A DNA stretch of 64,000 nucleotides from Spinacia oleracea (lineage: Eukaryota > Streptophyta > Magnoliopsida > Caryophyllales > Amaranthaceae): the NCBI RefSeq assembly GCF_020520425.1, contig NC_079492.1, forward strand, positions 34,041,542 to 34,105,541, given 5' to 3'. Each line of letters begins with the position of its first letter. Position 1 is the first letter of the stretch. This document shows, piece by piece, positions 20,601 through 31,071 of the stretch. The notes under the pieces are model-generated. The model was not told where the DNA came from, made no database searches, and saw nothing but the letters and a program-made list of their open reading frames with translations. A program made the position numbers and the translations under genes.

Positions 20601-21643
20601 AATCTTGTGTATACAAGAAGGTCAGTGGGAGCAAAATTGCTTTCCTAGTATTATATGTCGACGACATATTGCTTATCGGAAATGACATTCCTATGTTGAA
20701 CTCTGTCAAGATTTGGCTTGGGAAATGTTTTTCGATGAAGGATCTAGGAGAAGCACAGTACATATTGGGCATCAAGATTTACAGAGATAGATCTAAAAAG
20801 ATGATTGGACTTAGTCAAAGCACTTATATCAATAAGGTGCTTGATAGGTTCAAGATGGCGGACTCCAAGCGAGGCTACCTACCCATGTCTCATGGAATGA
20901 CTCTAAGCAAGACTCAGTGCCCAAAAACACTTGATGAGCGTAGACGAATGAATGGGATTCCATATGCATCATTGATTGGTTCAATAATGTATGCTATGAT
21001 ATGTACACGCCCGGATGTTGCGTACGCACTCAGTGCTACGAGCAGATATCAGTCAGACCCAGGAGAGGCGCATTGGACTGCTGCCAAGAATATTCTGAAG
21101 TACCTGAAAAGGCACAAAGATGACTTCCTGGTCTATGGTGGAGATGATGAATTAATTGTTAAAGGCTATACGGACGCAAGTTTCCAAACCGACAAAGATG
21201 ATTTCAGATCACAGTCTGGGTTTGTCTTCTGCCTCAACGGAGGAGCAGTAAGTTGGAAAAGTGCTAAGCAAAGCACCATTGCGGATTCTACAACTGAAGC
21301 GGAGTACATTGCTGCACATGAAGCAGCAAAGGAAGCTATATGGCTAAGGAAGTTCATAGGAGAACTTGGTGTAGTCCCCTCCATTAAAGGACCAATAGCC
21401 CTGTATTGTGATAATAACGGAGCTATTGCACAGGCAAAAGAGCCTAGACACCACCAGAGAGTCAAGCATGTACTTCGTAGATTTCACCTTCTACGAGAGT
21501 TCGTTGAAAGAAAAGAAGTCGAGATAAGCAAAATTGGAACTGATGACAACATCTCAGATCCATTAACTAAACCTCTGCCGCAGGCGAAGCACAACTCGCA
21601 CACTGCAGCTATGGGAATCAAGCATATTGGAGAATGGCTTTGA
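17680..21643 (+). pseudogene. gag-pol: Element B gag-pol polyprotein, frameshifted in integrase
   Basis: ATG at 17680 (context AATATGGC) gives MANNNSFNIRSILEKEKLNG. An upstream in-frame ATG at 17587 would add 31 mostly hydrophobic residues, so I prefer the later start. Gag core covers residues ~10-210. The zinc knuckle CFYCKKKGHWKRDC is near residue 251 and the protease motif LDTGCGS near 298. The integrase zinc site (WHCRLGH...CESC) begins near 432, with the D,D-E core after it. RT has YVDDILL (about 20654) and RNase H ends at HIGEWL. Restoring the reading frame in thought gives ~1320 residues. Relative to A, E and F, two bases (GT) are missing at about 19448-19451 before the third catalytic residue of integrase, so the first frame ends at 19566 and the second runs 19448-21643. 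All other domains look intact. Confidence 0.95.
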
Positions 21644-22507
21644 TGTCTCTGTTTAATGTTTTAAAGTTTTAGAGTTTAAATCTTTGTAAAACATTATTGG
21701 TTAATCATTCACAATAAATGAAATGAATTCATTTTTCCATTTAATTTGTGGTTTATTAAATGATGAGTCCCTTCAACTTGACGATATATTCAAGATAGAC
21801 TGTCAGGACCAGTCCTGTGACTAAGAAATGTCTATCAAGTGAACTTGAATGTCATAGGTTGAAAATGGTCCCTAGTCGGAGTTTTCTATAAAATTGGACG
21901 CATAGAAAACGTTAGACGATTAGAATGCAAGATGACTAGTAGTTCTGTTTCTTGAACTATGTGGACATGGCAATGTTATAATCATTTGCATAGATACTTA
22001 CTTTGGGAAGACTAGTATCGGACAAGACCTATGAAACTTTACTGTAAGAGATGAAAGTCTGTCATAAGTAAATTTCATTAAATTATTAGACACTAAATCC
22101 TGAATACCTGAGTGATTTGAGATTACTTGTTTGAGAACTGGTTGCTTTGACGTTGACCAACCGTCGCACCGTAAAAGGAGGCTATAAAGGCAACGCTCAG
22201 GTAATCACCTATCAAACGAAGTCTAATCTCAAGATCGCAAGATTGGGATTATCCTCCCATAAATCGGGATGAGATGCTTAAAAGTTGTACAAGACCACTC
22301 GGAGAGCTAGAAACTGTGAAATGCATGGCCGTGCTCGGATGAATCATAGGCTATGATTATCTGTTTATTTGATCAGTTGAACTCTGAAACCGAGGAACAC
22401 CTCTGGACGTAATAAGGATGACAACTCTTACCTTATGTTCAAGAGCAAGCATCGAGCGACAAAGGAATTAGGAAATGCACACTTGTCCCTAAGGACAAGT
22501 GGGAGAC
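21644..22507 (+). other. Element B 3' untranslated region and polypurine tract
   Basis: This is collinear with 2343-3206 of element A, with only scattered base changes. It closes with the 9-bp hairpin and AAGTGGGAGAC just before the 3' LTR. Confidence 0.85.
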
Positions 22508-23918
22508 TGAAGGAAATAATGCCCTTGGTCCAAGTATGCATTCTATGTTAAGTCTAATAAATGCGGTTCAGTATTAATTAACAAGTTAATAATTCAGTGA
22601 GATCAAGTGAGCTGAATGCCTAGCTAGAGGCCGCTTCAGTTCAAGTGGAATTAATGATATTAATCCACAGCTTACTCTTGACTGAACCCGTAGGGTCACA
22701 CAAATAGTACGTAAACGGATCAAGTATTTAATGGCATTAAATACTTTATCTATGAATATTCGGAATCGACGGATCTTGGTTTCAGTGGGAGCTGAGATCG
22801 TCACAGGCAAGAAATGAATACTCCGGAAACGATGATATTGCCGGAAACGGAAATATGGATCGTATCGGAAATATAAATATTATCCAAGTCGTAGATGTTG
22901 CCGGAAACGGAAACATGGTACGTATCGGAAAATATTATCGGAAATGGAAATATTGCCAGAATCGGAAATATTGCCGGAAACGGAAATATTGTCAGAATCG
23001 GAAATATTACCGGAATCGGAAAATAATTCCGGAAACGGAAATATTAAATATTTGTTCGAAACGGAAATTAATTCCGGAATCGGAAATATTAAATATTGTT
23101 CGTATCGGAAATGAATTCCGGAATCGGAAAAATTAATCAGAAGCGCATCGTACGAATAAGCATCGGACGAGGCCTGCCGGACGAGGCCCAGCACGAAGCC
23201 AGGCCATCGCCCAGCAAGCCAAGCGCGCCGCACAAACAGCCACGCCAGGCCCAGCGCAAGGCCAGGCCCAGCAGGCTGCGCAGCACGCACAGCGCGCGCA
23301 AGCACGCGCAGCGCGCAGCGCGCGCGGGCGCTGCGTGGGCTGCTGCTCGTGCGCACGCATGGGCGGCCCATCGTGGCTGCCGTGCGTGTGTGTACAAGTG
23401 TTTGTGTTCGTGCACGTTTCCTAAAACTTGCAGAGTTCGGTTAATGATTAAATTCCTAATTCTAATTGATAAATTAATTAAATTAGAGTTCTTGTAGGAT
23501 TCTAGGTTTAATTAATTTGTATCTGAATAGGATTTCGATTCCCTTTCCATACCCCTATAAATATGAGGCTAGGGCTCACAATTTATAACAAGTTTAAAAG
23601 TATTCAAAGTGAGTTTTTGAGAGAAAAATTCAGTCACACATTTGCCTATAAAGTGCCGAAAATAATAGTACCTTAAGGGCGATTCTAGTTGGTCAATCTT
23701 AAGGCGGATCCGGACGTGCTGTGGACTATCTACGGAGGGACGACACTTGGAGTCCTAAAGACTTGTTCTTGTTCGGTTCGGGCGCAGCTAGGGAAGGCAC
23801 GCAACAAAGAGTATGCATCTAAATTATGCTATATGATTATGTGTAAATAATATGTTGTCCTGGGTTAATGGTTGTTTCCGCATGATCTATGTAATGTCAT
23901 ATGTATCATAACCTAACA
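22508..23918 (+). repeat. Element B 3' LTR (1411 bp)
   Basis: It has the same length and termini as the 5' LTR. About seven single-base differences were counted by eye, for example CAAGTATTTAATGG, AATTAATCAGAAG and CTAAAACTTGCAG. It ends at 23918 and is followed by the GCCCA target duplicate. Confidence 0.95.
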
Positions 23919-24571
23919 GCCCACCGCAAGGCAGGCCCAGCGCGCGCCCAAGGCTACGGCAGCGTGTGGGCTTCGTGGTAGTGGGCTGCGAGTGCTCGTG
24001 GGCTGCACGCGCGCGCATGGCGCCCCTCGTGGGCTGCTATGCGTGCGTGTGTGTTTGTGTTCCCTTACGATCAACCTAAAGCGTATAGGATTCATTTGTT
24101 GATTGAATTTCCTAATCCTAAAAGATAGATTAATTAATTTAGAGTTCTGCTAGGATTCTAATTTAATTAATTCGTATCCTAGTAGGATTCGATTACTTAT
24201 TCCATGGCCTATAAATATGAGTTAAGGGCTCATAATTTACAACGAGTTTCAAGTATTCAAAGGTAAGAATTTGAGCAAAAATTCAGCCAAACACTTGCCC
24301 ATATTAGCCGAATATTTTAGTACCTTAAGGGCGATTCTAGTTGGTCAATCTTAAGGCGGATCCGGACGTGCTGTGGACTTTCTACGGAGGGACGACACTT
24401 GGAGTCCTAAAGACTTGTTCTTGTTCGGTTCGGGCGCAGCAAGGGAGGGCACGCTACAAAGTGTATGCATCTAAATTATGCTAATTGTTATGTGGCAATT
24501 AATTTGGAATCCTGGCATTTATGGTTATTTCCGCATGATTTATATTCGTTTATATGTATCATAACCTAACA
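23919..24571 (+). repeat. Solo LTR C, right half
   Basis: It resumes with the duplicated GCCCA and the GC block, then the TATA region CTATAAATATGAG (about 24210), CCTTAAGG and the family end CATAACCTAACA. With the left half it makes an LTR of about 1406 bp, the family length. Confidence 0.88.
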
Positions 24572-25515
24572 CTTCTGACATCCCTAAAGGTAAGGAATGC
24601 TAGACCCAATAAGTTTTTTCTTTTGTTGATGTTGTGTGGTGCAAACGGGCCACTACTGCATTACAAACGAGGGAAGGGAAAAGCTTGTAACATATTGTAT
24701 ATGTCTTATTTGAGCCTCAATCTTACCACTAGGTCAAGACATAACATTATCATTGATATGTTCAATTCAATAAGTGAGGGATCGGAGCATGTTTACTCTC
24801 TTGTACGGTTTTACGCTAAGGGCCTAAGACCTAATAAGGAACCTTTAAGTTAAGGAAAATTTGTTACAAAAGACCTTATGGAAGGTCGAACTTGTGAGAA
24901 AGGACCTTATATTAACAAAGTGGTAAATTGAGACCTTAATAAACTTTTATTTTGTTGACAAAGAGTCTGAGACCTTAGGACGGAAAAGGGTTGTTGGCAA
25001 CATTTTCCCGGTGTTGACTCGGCCATGTGCCGGTCACATGACTGAAAAAACTCTGACCTTATATAAGGCTCTTTCTAACCAACTCGGTTAATTAAGGAGC
25101 ATGCAAAAATCACAATCTGATACGATTCGATGTCGCTCTGGAACTTCGCATATGTTTGGAAACTATACAACTTTCCTAATGAATCAGGTTAGTTGGAATA
25201 ACAATAATATTCAAAATAACACACACAAATAAATTGATTATCCAACAAGTGTTATAATCTCTAAATACGCTGCAAAACTTTTACTGAAAAGTTAAATAAT
25301 ACACAAGTGTTTACAACACTTATTTTAACTCACAACCCATACGCACCCCAATTACACCCAAGAATTTTTTTCTCTAAAAATTCTCATAAAGCTTTTCTCT
25401 CTATCCTTTTGTGGTTTTCTTTTTGTTTTGGGATGTTTATTATTACAAACAATAACATGCGTTTATATAGTTTTTTTAGTTTGCTAAAAATAGGTTGTTA
25501 AATTATCAAACTATT
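24572..25515. other. Intergenic, no gene recognised
   Basis: AT-rich flank of solo LTR C. The GACCTTAT/ATAAGG motifs at 24870-25070 hint at an old inverted-repeat element, but no clear boundaries were found. The 99-codon frame at 24554 runs across the LTR end and has no recognisable domain. Confidence 0.5.
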
Positions 25516-25640
25516 TCTTTCCTTATCAAATTTAAGACAATGCATGCATGCATGCAACAACAACAACTCTTTCCTTATCAAATTTAAGACAATGCATGCA
25601 TGCATGCAACAACAACAACAACAGCAACAACAACAACAAC
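25516..25640. repeat. 52-bp tandem duplication plus (CAA)n tract
   Basis: TCTTTCCTTATCAAATTTAA followed by GACAATGCATGCATGCATGC and (CAA)n occurs at 25516 and again at 25568. The (CAA)n run then extends to 25641, where it forms the 3' tail of the RTE LINE (its (TTG)n on the - strand). Slippage, or target duplication by the LINE, could have made the copy. Confidence 0.75.
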
Positions 25641-25785
25641 AAAGCCTTAGTCCCAAAATTATTTGAGGCCGGCTAATATGAATCGTCGTAGGAGATCGTT
25701 ATTGTCTTCAATCAAACCAGAAAGGAGCAGGAAGTAAAAAAATAAAAAACAAGGAAGAGAAAGTGGAATTAATGAAAGTAAGATT

Positions 25786-25849
<64 letters not shown>

Positions 25850-27782
25850 TATAGAAGAAATATTGTGAGATAATAAAAAAATAAGTAAAGTTTAAAGTAA
25901 ATGAGTAAGTAAAATAACTACATTTCAAAATAGCATGTAAAATTAAAATCAATTGAAAGAATTAAAAAAAAAAAGAGAGAGAGAGAGAGAGAGAATCAAA
26001 AACATTGAAGCTGTATAAGTCAAATGAAGTCATCAATGTATATTCTCTCCCTCCATTCTGTCCTATCCAACGCCATATTTTCCTCAATCCCAAGAAAGCT
26101 TATATCGTGCTCAATCACCTTGCTCCAAGTTTTCTTAGGTCTTCCTCTACCCCTTGCAATTCTATCACTTTGTCACCCTTCTATCCTCCTAACCGGGGCA
26201 TCACTTGATCTTCTGCTTTCATGTCCAAACCATCTTAAACGATTTTCCATCATCTTAAACTAAATCGGTGGAACTCCTACTTTCTTCCTAATAATCTCAT
26301 TTATCAAACGATCATTTCTTGTATGCCCACACATCCAATGTAACATGCGCATCTCCGCCACATTCATCTTATTCATGTGACAATGTTTCACTGCCCAACA
26401 TTCCGTGCCGTATAACAAAGCCGGTCGAATTGCCGTGCGGGAAAATTATCCCTTCAATCTTTGGGGCATCTCTGAATCACATAGGAACCCCGTGGCACCT
26501 TTCCACTTTAACCAACCTGCTTTGATTCTATGGGCCACATCGCCATCAATTTCTCCATGCTTTTGGATAATAGATCCTAAATAACGGACATTTCAGAGCT
26601 TTGGATAATTTTCCCATCTAAGGTAATTGCCCCTATCTCTCTATCTTGGACTCCACTAAACTTACACTCCATATATTCCGTCTTGTTTCTACTCAGCCTA
26701 AAACCCTGAGATTCCAAAGTTTGTCTCCATAACTCCAACTTACTTTCCACTCCTTCTTTTGTTTCATCAATCAACACAATATCATCTGCAAACATCATGC
26801 ACCAGGGTATACCATATTGGATTGTCCTCGTCAATTCGTCCATGACTATAGCAAAAAGAAACGGGCTAAGTGCGGAGCCTTGATTCACTCCAATCGTAAT
26901 GGGGAATTCTTCGGTCTTACCAACACTAGTTCTCACACTCGTGCTAACTCCCTCATACATGTCCTTGATGATATCAATATATTTCCTCGGAATTCCTTTC
27001 CTACTTAATGCCCATCAAAGAATTTCCCTTGGTACCTTATCATACGCCTTCTCCAAATCAATGAAAACCATATGTAAATCCTTCTTCTTATCCTGATAAT
27101 TCTCCATTAGTTGCCTTATAAGATAAATGGCCTCCATAGTAGATCTCCCAAGCATAAATCCAAACTGGTTCTCCGAAATTTTCACAGTTCTCCTCAATCT
27201 TTTCTCAATAATCCGCTCCCAAAGTTTCATAGTATGACTCATTAGTTTGATTCCTCGATAGTTGGCACAATCCTGGACATCACCCTTATTCTTGTACAAG
27301 GGGATGATAGTACTTTTCCTCCACTCTAATGGCATCCTATTACTCCCCCAAATATTTTTGAAAAGAGTTGTTAACCATACTACCCCTCTCTCTCCCAAGA
27401 ATCTCCAGACTTCGATAGTATACCATCGGGCCCCACCGCCCTCTTGCGTCCCATGTTTTTCAGTGCCATTTCGACTTCTCGCCCTTGATCCCCGTTGAAC
27501 AAGTTATTAAAGTAGAACCTCCATCTATCCTTGATTTCCTTATCTCACAACAAAACTTTTTGATCAACATCTTTCACACATTTAATCCTCCCGATGTCTC
27601 GCGTCTTTCTATCTCTCATTCGAGCAAGTCTATAAATGTCTTTTTTCCCTTCTTTTGTATCCAATCTTGCGTAAAGATCCTGATTCACCTTTGCTCTAGC
27701 CTCTCTTACGGCCTTCTTTGCTTCTCTTTTAGCCTCCTTGTACTTCTCGTAGTTCTCATCACTTATACATTTTCCCAACACT
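25613..27782 (-). mobile_element. 5'-truncated RTE-clade LINE
   Basis: Read on the - strand, the pieces follow the order of plant RTE ORF2: a basic linker (27781-27545, KYKEAKREAKKAVREARAK), then AVGPDGI, the RT core (LEWRKSTIIPLYKNKGD..CANYRGIKLMSH, 27398-27015) and FADDIVLIDE (26577-26960). A C-terminal domain ends RTEWRERIYIDDFI near 26022. Breaks include a TGG-to-TGA stop after VPREIL and frameshifts near 27400-27545. The 3' UTR has (AG)n and (TA)n runs and finishes with GCCGGCTAATATGAATCG and a (TTG)n tail, typical of plant RTEs. The 5' side ends abruptly at a CACTA-type terminus. Confidence 0.88.
25789..25848. repeat. (TA)n microsatellite
   Basis: About 25 TA units lie within the RTE 3' region. 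A shorter (AG)n run is at 25973-25994. Confidence 0.9.
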
Positions 27783-28160
27783 CACTAGTGGAAAAATAGT
27801 CATTTGCGTTAGTCATTATTTAAGCCCATTTGCGTCGCACATTGGTGCGACGCAACTGGCTGCAACGCAAATGAAAAAAGTCATTTGCGCCGCACATTTG
27901 GGCGACGCAAATAAGAGTCATTTGCGTCGCAGTTTAGTTAAAGTGCGGCGCAAATGACATTTTTGAAAAAATGCTGAAAAGTCATTTGCGCCGTAGATTT
28001 AGCTAAAGTGCGACGTAAATGACATTTTTGAAAAAATGCTAAAAAGTCATTTGCGTCGCTGTTTTACTAAAAGAGAGACGCAAATGACTTTATGGATATT
28101 TAAAAAAAATAGCTGCTGATTTTATTTAATCTACACATTAAATAAAATAAGCAGCTTTTA
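27783..28160 (+). mobile_element. CACTA-type transposon terminus with subterminal stem-loops
   Basis: It starts CACTAGTGGAAAAATAGTC. At least three subterminal units follow, each an inverted repeat of GTCATTTGCGYCGCA and TGCGRCGCAAATGAC around an ATTTAGYTAAAG loop (about 27908-27960, 27979-28023, 28046-28090), spaced ~70 bp. A long hairpin with arms AGCTGCT..TTTTATTTAAT and ATTAAATAAAAT..AGCAGCT sits at 28111-28156. No transposase and no matching right terminus were seen, so this is a fragment or a small nonautonomous copy. Confidence 0.65.
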
Positions 28161-28333
28161 ATACTACCAAAATACAAAATTTAAATATAGTGACATTCAA
28201 TTTAAACAAAATTCCATAATGTTAAAAGTTACATAAATTATCAAAAGAACAAAAATATGGTATCAAAGCCGGAAAGATATACCGAGCACCAACATCTAGA
28301 CCTTACGGTTACAATATTCCATAGGGGAAATCC

Positions 28334-28652
28334 ATGCAAGGACCCATCCCAAAAAAAGTGTTACTGGAAGCTAAGTCTTCATGGACTTCCTTATATGGTA
28401 GCATTTCGAGACTTGATCGCAATCTTATATCTTTGGGTCGTTTGGATGGCTTGAGTTATGCTATTCATATTGAGGGAGGTCGTTTGGAGGTCACCAAGGC
28501 TAGGAATGTGATCTTGAAGGGACGATGTAACAAACAAAATCTCTTCATACTTGAAGGAGGTAATGAGGGACAAGTTTTGGCTCAAGGGAAGGCAAGTTCC
28601 GAAAGTTGCTCGTTAGTTCGCGAAGAGACTAAGTTGAGTTTAAGGGAAGGTT
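28334..28652 (+). pseudogene. Copia pol fragment (protease to pre-integrase segment)
   Basis: The frame contains RNLISLGRLDGLSYAIHIEGGRLEVTKA and LKGRCNKQNLFILEGG. These match the stretch between protease and the integrase zinc site in many plant copia elements (NLISLGxLD...GG.LKV.KG). Neither the protease active site nor integrase follows; an LTR-like sequence is joined directly at 28653. It is a scrap of an element unrelated to the A/B/E family. Confidence 0.65.
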
Positions 28653-29090
28653 TGTTAGGAAATAAACACAACTTAGTTAAGTTGACAAAAATACGAAACG
28701 GACTTGTATGATTTAATATCTTGTTTCCTAGTTTAATTAGAATTGTAATTAGGAAAGTAGATATATTTTGGTATGTAACCATCTCTAGAATTATTTAGAC
28801 TTGGGGAGCAAGTATAATTCTAGTAGACGTGGGTTTCTAGTTTAGCCTATAAAAGGGGGTTTAGGCCTAGCTAGAAAATAGGAGGGGAAAATACATTGGT
28901 GAGAGGAATCATCAATTGAGGGGTTATTGTGTTATTTTGTAGGAACTTAATAATACGATAATATTTGAGGGGAGGAAATCTAAATTTCCTCATAAACTCT
29001 CGTGTATTTTATTATTGTCTTTGCTATTTGTCCTATATTATATTTTTGGGTTTGTTCTCAATCGTTCGTGGCACGCATTTAGTTATAACA
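28653..29090 (+). repeat. LTR of an unassigned copia family (~438 bp)
   Basis: It starts TGTTAGGAAATAAAC, has a TATA box CCTATAAAAGG near 28848 and ends AGTTATAACA. The related fragment at 9447-9720 confirms that it is a repeat. There is no obvious target-site duplication, so it may be part of a rearranged copy. Confidence 0.6.
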
Positions 29091-29179
29091 ACGACTATAC
29101 TCCATTTGTTTCAGTTTAAGTGCAACAGTTTGACTTCAAACTATTCACATACTAACGTTGACTTTAAGTATTTACTATT

Positions 29180-29533
29180 TCCTCCTCCATCTCTTTTTCT
29201 TCTTTACGTTTTTCTTTTTGTGTGTTCCAAAATTGTTTTTTTCATTTCTTTTTATATTATCATATAAATACCTTAATATTCTATCAAAATTTGTGTCGAA
29301 TTATTATTCTAATCAATTAAATTAATTGGTAATTTAATCTCACACGATTTTCCATTACAACATTAAAATTTTCTCATTTTCTCAATATCAGAATTTTGAT
29401 AAAAGTGAAATCATTATAAATAAACGTATTTTTCCTTGTTAAAATATAAAAAAAAGATCAACCTCAATGCACATTAGTTAGTCGTTAAATGCGTGTAAAA
29501 TACCTAACGTAAAGAACAAAAGGAGAGGGGGGA
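29180..29533. repeat. MITE (copy of 10451-10800)
   Basis: Ends TTCTTTACGTT and AACGTAAAGAACAAAAGGAG form the inverted repeat. The core aligns along its length with the MITE in the LEA1 intron. Confidence 0.6.
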
Positions 29534-29546
29534 GTGATATATAGGA

Positions 29547-29925
29547 ATTTTTTATACTTATCATCTTTTAAGTTTCACGTTTTTGTATTTATCCCCTTAT
29601 AAAGTATAATTTTATACTTACCACCTTAATTTTATGAAAAGTTTTTATTTACCACTTTTTAACGGATTTCATTCAATTTTTCATCCATATGAGAATCACT
29701 TAACCAACTTCTTTAATTTTCCAACTCTTTTATTTGGTTTTCAATTAAAAAAGTTAGTTTAATAGGCTTCACATGGACTGAAAGTTGGATGATAACCATT
29801 ATGAGGTGGTGAATTTAAAACGTTTCATAAAATTAAGGTAGTAAATATGAAATTACATTTTATAAGGTGGTAAATACAAAGCCTGGAATTTAAAATGTGA
29901 TAAATATCAAAATACTAGATAAGAT
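29547..29925. repeat. MITE with long (~100 bp) inverted repeats
   Basis: The left arm reads TATTTATCCCCTTATAAAG... TTACCACCTTAATTTTATGA. The right arm is its reverse complement, with about 85% match by eye (TCATAAAATTAAGGTAGTAA ... CTTTATAAGGTGGTAAATA-like). Long inverted repeats and no coding capacity suggest a Mutator-like or foldback MITE. Confidence 0.7.
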
Positions 29926-30369
29926 CTCGTGCACGCACGGTTATTCAAAAAAAAATTAAAATATTTGAGTAACAAAAGATTTGTTCAATATTAAAGTAGT
30001 ACGAAGTACAAATGATTTTGCAGATTTTTAATAAGACTAATAAAGTTAAAAATATATATTTTATGATTTTACAAATATTATTTTTTAGAAATAAAATTAA
30101 TTACAGTTGAAAATCTTTATTGAAGATCAAATAAATAGAGAAAGATAAAATTTAAGTCTATACTGAACATTTTCCATAAAAGTTAATTGAAAAAAAATAT
30201 TAAGTAAAAAAAATTCGAAATTTTTTTTCACCAGGAAGTGACACGTAATAGATCTTAAAATATATTAACTTATTATCGTGTAATAAGTTGTTGGAATAAC
30301 CACAAAAAATATTTTGAAATGAAGGAGGTTACATTTATTTAACACATGTTTTAATTGACATTTTACAAC
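29926..30369. other. AT-rich intergenic stretch
   Basis: No gene, LTR or clear terminal repeat was found. The motif CTCGTGCACGCACGGTT at 29925-29942 resembles the end of a common plant MITE, but its partner was not seen. Confidence 0.5.
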
Positions 30370-30781
30370 TTTGTTTATTAACTTTTTTTTTTTTTGATAG
30401 GAAGCTTGTGCGGGCATTTTATTAATATAAGTCAATTTCCGCTAAAGTTGTTACACTTTGGGGGAAAGAGCCAATACAAACATGTTCTGTATGATTACTA
30501 GTATCCCACCTTGCCACTAAGTGAGCTACCGTATTATATACCCGTCTAATATGAGAAATATTAAAAGATTCAAAAAGCAAGCTATCTTATCTAATGTCTC
30601 CGTAGATCAGATGGATTGGGAAAAGACCCCTACTCGAACACTTCGTCTCATTGACCACATTTATAGCATCACATTCTATCAATATACGATCAAAACCAAG
30701 TCGTCTAGCCATTTGCAAACCATACCTTACCGCCAAAGCTTCAGCAATCTCTGGAGTTGTAGCATTTTGTTTATTAACTTT
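30370..30781 (-). mobile_element. 5'-truncated L1-type LINE tail with 16-bp target-site duplication
   Basis: The exact repeat TTTGTTTATTAACTTT flanks the insert (30370-30385 and 30766-30781). On the - strand the 380-bp insert encodes PEIAEALAVRYGLQMARRLGFDRILIECDAINVVN, the RNase H-like domain found at the C-terminus of plant L1 ORF2. A stretch VRRVYNTVAHLVAR.. follows, then a poly(A) tail (seen as T13 near 30383-30395). Short length, poly(A) and a long target duplication are the hallmarks of target-primed reverse transcription. Confidence 0.88.
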
Positions 30782-31071
30782 ATTAATTGACAATTAGAGA
30801 TTTTGTGAAAATTGTGTCATTCAAACGGTTGCAATTATTTTCTAAGTGTTGCATTGTTGCAATAATGATTAGATCAAAAGAAGTTGCAAATTATTTTAAT
30901 CACATCGTACAGAATAAAATGTAGACCAATTTAACATGTACTGTATGTGCCATTTTATCCTCATCTTAGACAACTTGAACATAAAATACAAATGAAAGTA
31001 TAAATTAGAAAAAGGTTATCTAACACATTCTCAACGCTTAGGCAAAATTAATGATGTTGGATATATACAAA

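Larger units (their letters stand above)
13445..23918 (+). mobile_element. Element B: complete copia retrotransposon nested in solo LTR C
   Basis: The 10,474-bp element has two 1411-bp LTRs, a primer-binding site, a 2.8-kb leader, gag-pol, a 3' region and a polypurine tract. It is flanked by an exact 5-bp duplication GCCCA (13440-13444 and 23919-23923). By eye the LTRs differ at about seven positions (0.5%), meaning a recent insertion. Gag and integrase/RT motifs resemble the Angela/BARE lineage, as do the long LTR and leader. The lineage call is mine from motif memory. A 2-bp deletion in the integrase makes it non-autonomous at present. Confidence 0.96.

Noticed and set aside
24870-25080. 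Inverted-repeat element with GACCTTAT ends
   Set aside because: Motifs recur, but no consistent inverted ends or target duplication could be drawn.
25540-25641. CRISPR-like array
   Set aside because: Just a two-copy 52-bp duplication and a (CAA)n run in a plant genome.
28257-28711. Possible host gene
   Set aside because: The sequence NLISLGRLD...GGRLEV is a copia pol fragment joined to an LTR.
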